From PALSA-1006 sp964571195 (GTDB lineage: Bacteria > Pseudomonadota > Gammaproteobacteria > Burkholderiales > Gallionellaceae): 64,000 nucleotides of DNA. A program made the translations under genes and the position numbers. Below are positions 60,383-64,000 of the stretch, piece by piece (positions within the stretch are counted from its first letter, which is position 1; every line of letters starts with the position of its first letter). The DNA is taken from positions 19,604-83,603 of the forward strand of contig CAZNAD010000008.1 in assembly GCA_964571195.1 (NCBI GenBank), given 5' to 3'. A model generated the notes under the pieces. The model was not told the DNA's origin and did no database searches. It saw only the letters and a list, made by a program, of their open reading frames with translations.

Positions 60383-62974
60383 TCAGGCCACCACATTGAC
60401 CAGCCGTCCCGGCACGACGATGACTTTCTTCGCCGCACTGCCGTTAAGCTGTTTCTGTACGACCTCATGAGCCAGCGCAAGTTGCTCGATGCTGGCTTTG
60501 TCGGCATCCTTCGCCACACGCAGGCTGCCGCGTAACTTGCCGTTCACCTGGATCATCAGCTCGATCTCGTCCTGCTCCAATGCCGACTCGTCCACTTCCG
60601 GCCACGAGGCAGTGAGGATGTTGTCGCCGTAGCCCAGTTCTTTCCACAAGGTCTGTGCGATGTGGGGTGTGATGGGCGAGAGTAGGCGCAGCAGGATAGA
60701 TAAACCCTCGCTCAACACGCCCCGGTCCGCACTGGTCTTGGCTTTTTCCAGAGCATTAAGCGTCTTCATCGCGGCGGAGACCACGGTGTTGAACTGGAAG
60801 CGCGAAAAATCGAAGCTCGCTTGTTTCAGCGCAAGATGTGTCTCGCGACGCAACGTCTGGTCGTCGGCAGAGAGCTTGCTGAAATCGGCAGCCACTTTGC
60901 CGATGTCGCCCAACTCGGCAGACAGATTCCACACGCGGCGCAGGAAGCGGAACGCACCTTCTACGCCCGCATCCGACCATTCCAGTTGTTGATCCGGCGG
61001 TGCGGCGAACATCATGAACAAGCGCGCGGTATCTGCACCGTAGGCATCGATGATGGCCTGCGGATCGACGCCGTTGTTCTTCGATTTCGACATCTTCTCC
61101 GTGCCGCCGATAACGACGGGCTTGCCATCGGCTTTGAGTTTTGCGCCGATGGGGCGTGCTTTGGCATCGACCTCCAGCTCAACGTCTGCGGGGTTGATCC
61201 ACTGCTTCTTGCCGGCGGGAAGTTCGCGGTAGAAAGTTGGTGCGACCACCATGCCCTGCGTGAGCAGATTTTTGAATGGTTCGTTGCCTTGCACTAGCCC
61301 CTCGTCGCGCATCAGCTTGTGGAAGAAGCGGGCGTACAGCAAATGCAAAATCGCGTGCTCGATACCGCCTATGTATTGATCTACCGGCAGCCATTTTTGC
61401 GCGGCCACTTTGTCCACCATGCCGGTGTTGCATTGCGGGCTGGCATAGCGCGCGTAGTACCAGGACGATTCCACGAATGTATCCATCGTGTCGGTCTCGC
61501 GCTTGGCTTTACCGCCGCATTGCGGGCAGGTGCATTCGTAAAATTCCGGCATCTTCGCCAGCGGCGAACCCGCACCGTCCGGCACCACATTCTCCGGCAG
61601 CTTCACCGGCAACTGATCATCCGGCACCGACACATCGCCGCAAGTCGGGCAATGGATGATGGGGATGGGGCAGCCCCAGTAGCGCTGGCGCGAGATGCCC
61701 CAATCACGCAGGCGGAACTGCTCCTTCTTTTCGCCCAGACCCTTTGCGGCGAGGTCGGCGGCGATTGCATTCACGGCTTGGAGGTAATTCAGTCCGTCGT
61801 ATTTCCCAGAGTTAACGCAGATGCCGTTCTCTTTATCGCCGTACCATTCTTGCCAGGCTGCTTCGCTGAACTCCTGCCCTTTGATCGCGATGGATTGCTT
61901 GATAGGCAAACGGTATTTCTTGGCAAAACCGAAATCACGTTCGTCATGCGCCGGAACCGCCATCACCGCGCCTTCGCCGTAGCCCATCAATACATAGTTG
62001 CCTACCCATACCGGCACTTGTTCGCCGGTGAGCGGATGTCTTACGGAGATGTCCGCAGGCATGCCTTTCTTTTCCATGGTGGCGATATCGGCTTCGGCTA
62101 CGCCGCCGTGTTTGCATTCTTCGACGAAGGCGGCGAGTGCCGGATTCTTCTTGGCGGCATAGGTCGCCAGCGGATGTTCGGCTGCTACGGCAACGAAGGT
62201 CACGCCCATGATGGTGTCGGCGCGCGTGGTGTAGACCCACAGCTTGTCCTGTTTGCCCTCCAGCTCATACGGGAAGGCGAAGCGCACGCCTTCGCTCCGG
62301 CCTATCCAGTTGGCCTGCATGGTCTTCACCTGTTCCGGCCAGCCGGACAGCGTGTCCAAATCTTTGAGCAATTCGTCGGCGTATTGCGTGATACGGAAGA
62401 AATACATCGGGATGTCACGCTTCTCTACCTGCGCGCCAGAGCGCCAGCCGCGTCCGTCGATGACCTGTTCGTTCGCCAGCACGGTGTTGTCCACCGGGTC
62501 CCAGTTCACTGTGGCGGTCTTCTTGTAGATAACGCCTTTCTTGAACAGTTTGGTGAACAGCCATTGCTCCCAGCGGTAATAGTCCGGCTTGCAGGTGGTC
62601 ACTTCGCGCGACCAATCCACGCCCAGCCCCAGCGACTTCAGTTGCTGCTTCATGTATTCGATGTTGGAGTAAGTCCACGCGGCGGGCGGCACGTTGTTCG
62701 CCATCGCGGCGTTCTCGGCGGGCAGGCCGAACGCGTCCCAGCCCATCGGCTGCATCACGTTGAAACCCTTCATATGGTGATAGCGGCTCAGCACATCGCC
62801 GATGGTGTAGTTGCGCACATGGCCCATGTGCAGCTTGCCCGAAGGATAGGGAAACATCGACAGGCAATAATATTTCGGTTTGTCGCTGCTGTCGGAGGCG
62901 CGGAAAGTCTGTGCGCTTTCCCATTGTTGTTGGACGGCGACTTCGATGTCTTTGGGGGAGTAATGCTGTTGCAT
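60383..62974 (-). CDS. leuS: Leucyl-tRNA synthetase
   Basis: An 863-residue class I synthetase. The HIGH-type motif is HMGH (49-52) in YPSGKLHMGHVRNY and KMSKS is in GGTEKMSKSKNNG near residue 627. The CP1 editing domain and a zinc-like CPTCG motif are present. It charges tRNA-Leu and is first in the leuS-lptE-holA group. Confidence 0.98.
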   Translation of the reverse strand: MQQHYSPKDIEVAVQQQWESAQTFRASDSSDKPKYYCLSMFPYPSGKLHMGHVRNYTIGDVLSRYHHMKGFNVMQPMGWDAFGLPAENAAMANNVPPAAWTYSNIEYMKQQLKSLGLGVDWSREVTTCKPDYYRWEQWLFTKLFKKGVIYKKTATVNWDPVDNTVLANEQVIDGRGWRSGAQVEKRDIPMYFFRITQYADELLKDLDTLSGWPEQVKTMQANWIGRSEGVRFAFPYELEGKQDKLWVYTTRADTIMGVTFVAVAAEHPLATYAAKKNPALAAFVEECKHGGVAEADIATMEKKGMPADISVRHPLTGEQVPVWVGNYVLMGYGEGAVMAVPAHDERDFGFAKKYRLPIKQSIAIKGQEFSEAAWQEWYGDKENGICVNSGKYDGLNYLQAVNAIAADLAAKGLGEKKEQFRLRDWGISRQRYWGCPIPIIHCPTCGDVSVPDDQLPVKLPENVVPDGAGSPLAKMPEFYECTCPQCGGKAKRETDTMDTFVESSWYYARYASPQCNTGMVDKVAAQKWLPVDQYIGGIEHAILHLLYARFFHKLMRDEGLVQGNEPFKNLLTQGMVVAPTFYRELPAGKKQWINPADVELEVDAKARPIGAKLKADGKPVVIGGTEKMSKSKNNGVDPQAIIDAYGADTARLFMMFAAPPDQQLEWSDAGVEGAFRFLRRVWNLSAELGDIGKVAADFSKLSADDQTLRRETHLALKQASFDFSRFQFNTVVSAAMKTLNALEKAKTSADRGVLSEGLSILLRLLSPITPHIAQTLWKELGYGDNILTASWPEVDESALEQDEIELMIQVNGKLRGSLRVAKDADKASIEQLALAHEVVQKQLNGSAAKKVIVVPGRLVNVVA

Positions 62975-63031
62975 GGTCTTTGAATGTGCGATGTGGCGAA
63001 GATTAGGCGGGCATTATATCCGGTTGCCGCT

Positions 63032-63727
63032 TCAGTGCGGCAGGGTGCGTGCGACCACCCATGCGCTGATGCGTGTCGCACCGGCATGGCGCAGAGTGTC
63101 GGCCAGTGCATCGATGGAAGCACCGCTGGTCATCACGTCATCCACGATGGCGATATGCCGTCCGTTCAGTTCCGTGTCGCAGGAAAAGGCTTTGCGCATA
63201 TTCTTGCTGCGTTCTTGCCAGGGCAGGGTGGATTGCGGCAAGGTGTTGCGGGTGCGATGACAGGCGTCCGGCAACAACGGGATGTCCAGCTTCTTGGCGA
63301 GATGTCGGGCCAGGAGTAGCGACTGGTTGAAGCCCCGCTCGCGCAGTCTCAGCGGATGTAATGGCATGGCGACGATGCCATCGGGAAGGCGGGTGATGCG
63401 TTGGGCGAGTGCATCGGCGAGCCGGTCGGCCAGCGGGAGTCGCTCGGAGAATTTGACCGCCTGTATCAGCCTGTCGACAGGAAAGGCGTAAGCGAACGCG
63501 GCTACCGTGTGGTCGAAGCCGGGCGGGTGCTGCAAGCAACGACCGCAGGTCGAGCCGCCGGGGGCGGGAGCCGCGCATACCGGGCAATGGGCATCACCCA
63601 GATACGGTAGGTCGGTATCGCAGGCATGGCACCACACGCCGTCATGGCTGGGTGTGCCGCACAGGGCGCAGGGCTGTGCCGGCAGGATGTGCTCGATAAA
63701 TGTGCGACTGTTCAGCATCTCTGGCAT
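63032..63727 (-). CDS. comF: ComF-family phosphoribosyltransferase-like protein
   Basis: A 231-residue protein with an N-terminal double zinc ribbon (CALCG, CHAC, CPVC and CGRC, about residues 20-63) and a PRTase domain with the PRPP motif AIVDDVMTSGAS. ComF-type proteins are linked with DNA uptake. The ATG at 63727 follows a TTG one codon earlier. It is divergent from bioB, a frequent arrangement. Confidence 0.9.
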   Translation of the reverse strand: MPEMLNSRTFIEHILPAQPCALCGTPSHDGVWCHACDTDLPYLGDAHCPVCAAPAPGGSTCGRCLQHPPGFDHTVAAFAYAFPVDRLIQAVKFSERLPLADRLADALAQRITRLPDGIVAMPLHPLRLRERGFNQSLLLARHLAKKLDIPLLPDACHRTRNTLPQSTLPWQERSKNMRKAFSCDTELNGRHIAIVDDVMTSGASIDALADTLRHAGATRISAWVVARTLPH

Positions 63728-63791
63728 CAAAATTGACAGGCTGGATGGTTTAATCGAAGATGTCGGCCGTTATTTCGATACCCATTCTGCC

Positions 63792-64000
63792 ATGCAAACC
63801 CAAGCTGTAAAGTTCTATTCTCCCGTTCCCGACAACATTGAAAATCAGCGCTGGTCGGTCGCTGCCATCGAGGCACTGTTCAAGTTGCCGTTTTCCGACC
63901 TGATGTTCCGCGCGCAGCAAATTCACCGCGAACATTTCGATCCGAACGCGGTGCAGCTTTCCACGCTACTGTCGATCAAGACCGGCGGCTGTTCCGAGGA
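63792..64000 (+). CDS. bioB: Biotin synthase, N-terminal part (3' truncated by window)
   Basis: The frame from the ATG at 63792 stays open to the window end (69 codons). Residues RWSVAAIEALFKLPFSDLMF, REHFDPNAVQLS and TLLSIKTGGCSED match the start of BioB. The Cys in GGCSED is the first of the radical SAM CxxxCxxC motif, cut off by the window edge. BioB inserts sulfur into dethiobiotin. Confidence 0.95.
   Translation, partial: MQTQAVKFYSPVPDNIENQRWSVAAIEALFKLPFSDLMFRAQQIHREHFDPNAVQLSTLLSIKTGGCSE

Noticed and set aside
61319..62983. 554-codon open frame on the + strand opposite leuS
   Set aside because: It mirrors the coding pattern of leuS on the other strand, its translation is rich in His and Arg, and it has no domain or ribosome site.

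Overview
The window reads as chromosomal DNA of a betaproteobacterium. The housekeeping neighbourhoods (leuS-lptE-holA, cutA-dsbD, aroQ-accB-accC-prmA, gcvT-gcvH-gcvP behind a glycine riboswitch, a long IF-1 paralogue, comF next to bioB) are betaproteobacterial in style. A 12 to 13-haem cytochrome c and a PQQ operon would suit a Nitrosomonadales or Gallionellaceae-like organism, but that family-level guess is inference. I found no rRNA, tRNA, CRISPR array, insertion sequence or prophage.

Region 1 (1-18777, + strand) is a surface polysaccharide or glycan locus. It holds the complete four-enzyme route to GDP-D-glycero-alpha-D-manno-heptose (gmhA, hddA, gmhB, hddC). Between these genes lie a B12-binding radical SAM enzyme, a Fcl/ColC-like reductase, a transketolase split into two genes, a DegT-fold enzyme whose PLP lysine is replaced by histidine (the mark of 3-dehydratases), a second SDR, an LhgO-like oxidase and a Nudix hydrolase. 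The set suggests an unusual, possibly 3-deoxy or carbon-branched, GDP-sugar. Downstream lie a polytopic membrane protein, an AlgX/AlgJ-like SGNH protein with two tandem C-terminal modules, a frame-disrupted relic of a similar module with a -1 slippery heptamer at the break, and an AlgI-like MBOAT acyltransferase.

Region 2 (18805-24564) carries a proline iminopeptidase divergent from pqqABCDE (pqqA is only 24 codons, with a good promoter), then a convergent DHA2-type MFS transporter.

Region 3 (24759-38694) is more glycan biosynthesis. On + are GT4, a Gmd-like SDR, gmd, fcl, GT2 and GT4. A shared terminator separates these from a compact minus-strand operon, listed here in transcription order: polyprenyl-phosphate GT2, SMR-like small flippase, FabH-like ketosynthase, ketoreductase, methyltransferase, acyl carrier protein, GNAT, PIG-L deacetylase and a polytopic GT-C-like protein. 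I read this as a self-contained pathway that builds a hydroxyacyl group, attaches it to a lipid-linked amino sugar, flips it and transfers it in the periplasm. With the branched-sugar cluster it is the best candidate for an undescribed system.

Region 4 (38768-64000) is mostly core genome: apaH, infA paralogue, cold-shock gene, fructosamine-kinase-like gene, multihaem cytochrome, PfkB kinase, dgkA, tpx, the glycine cleavage operon, a DUF3426 protein, prmA, accC, accB, aroQ, a DUF202 protein, dsbD, cutA, a secreted WD40-caspase protein, holA, lptE, leuS, comF and the 5' part of bioB. Intergenic gaps are short. The only stretch over 300 bases without an intact gene is 16874-17340, the disrupted module. 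The 228 bases at 415-642 show nothing recognisable.
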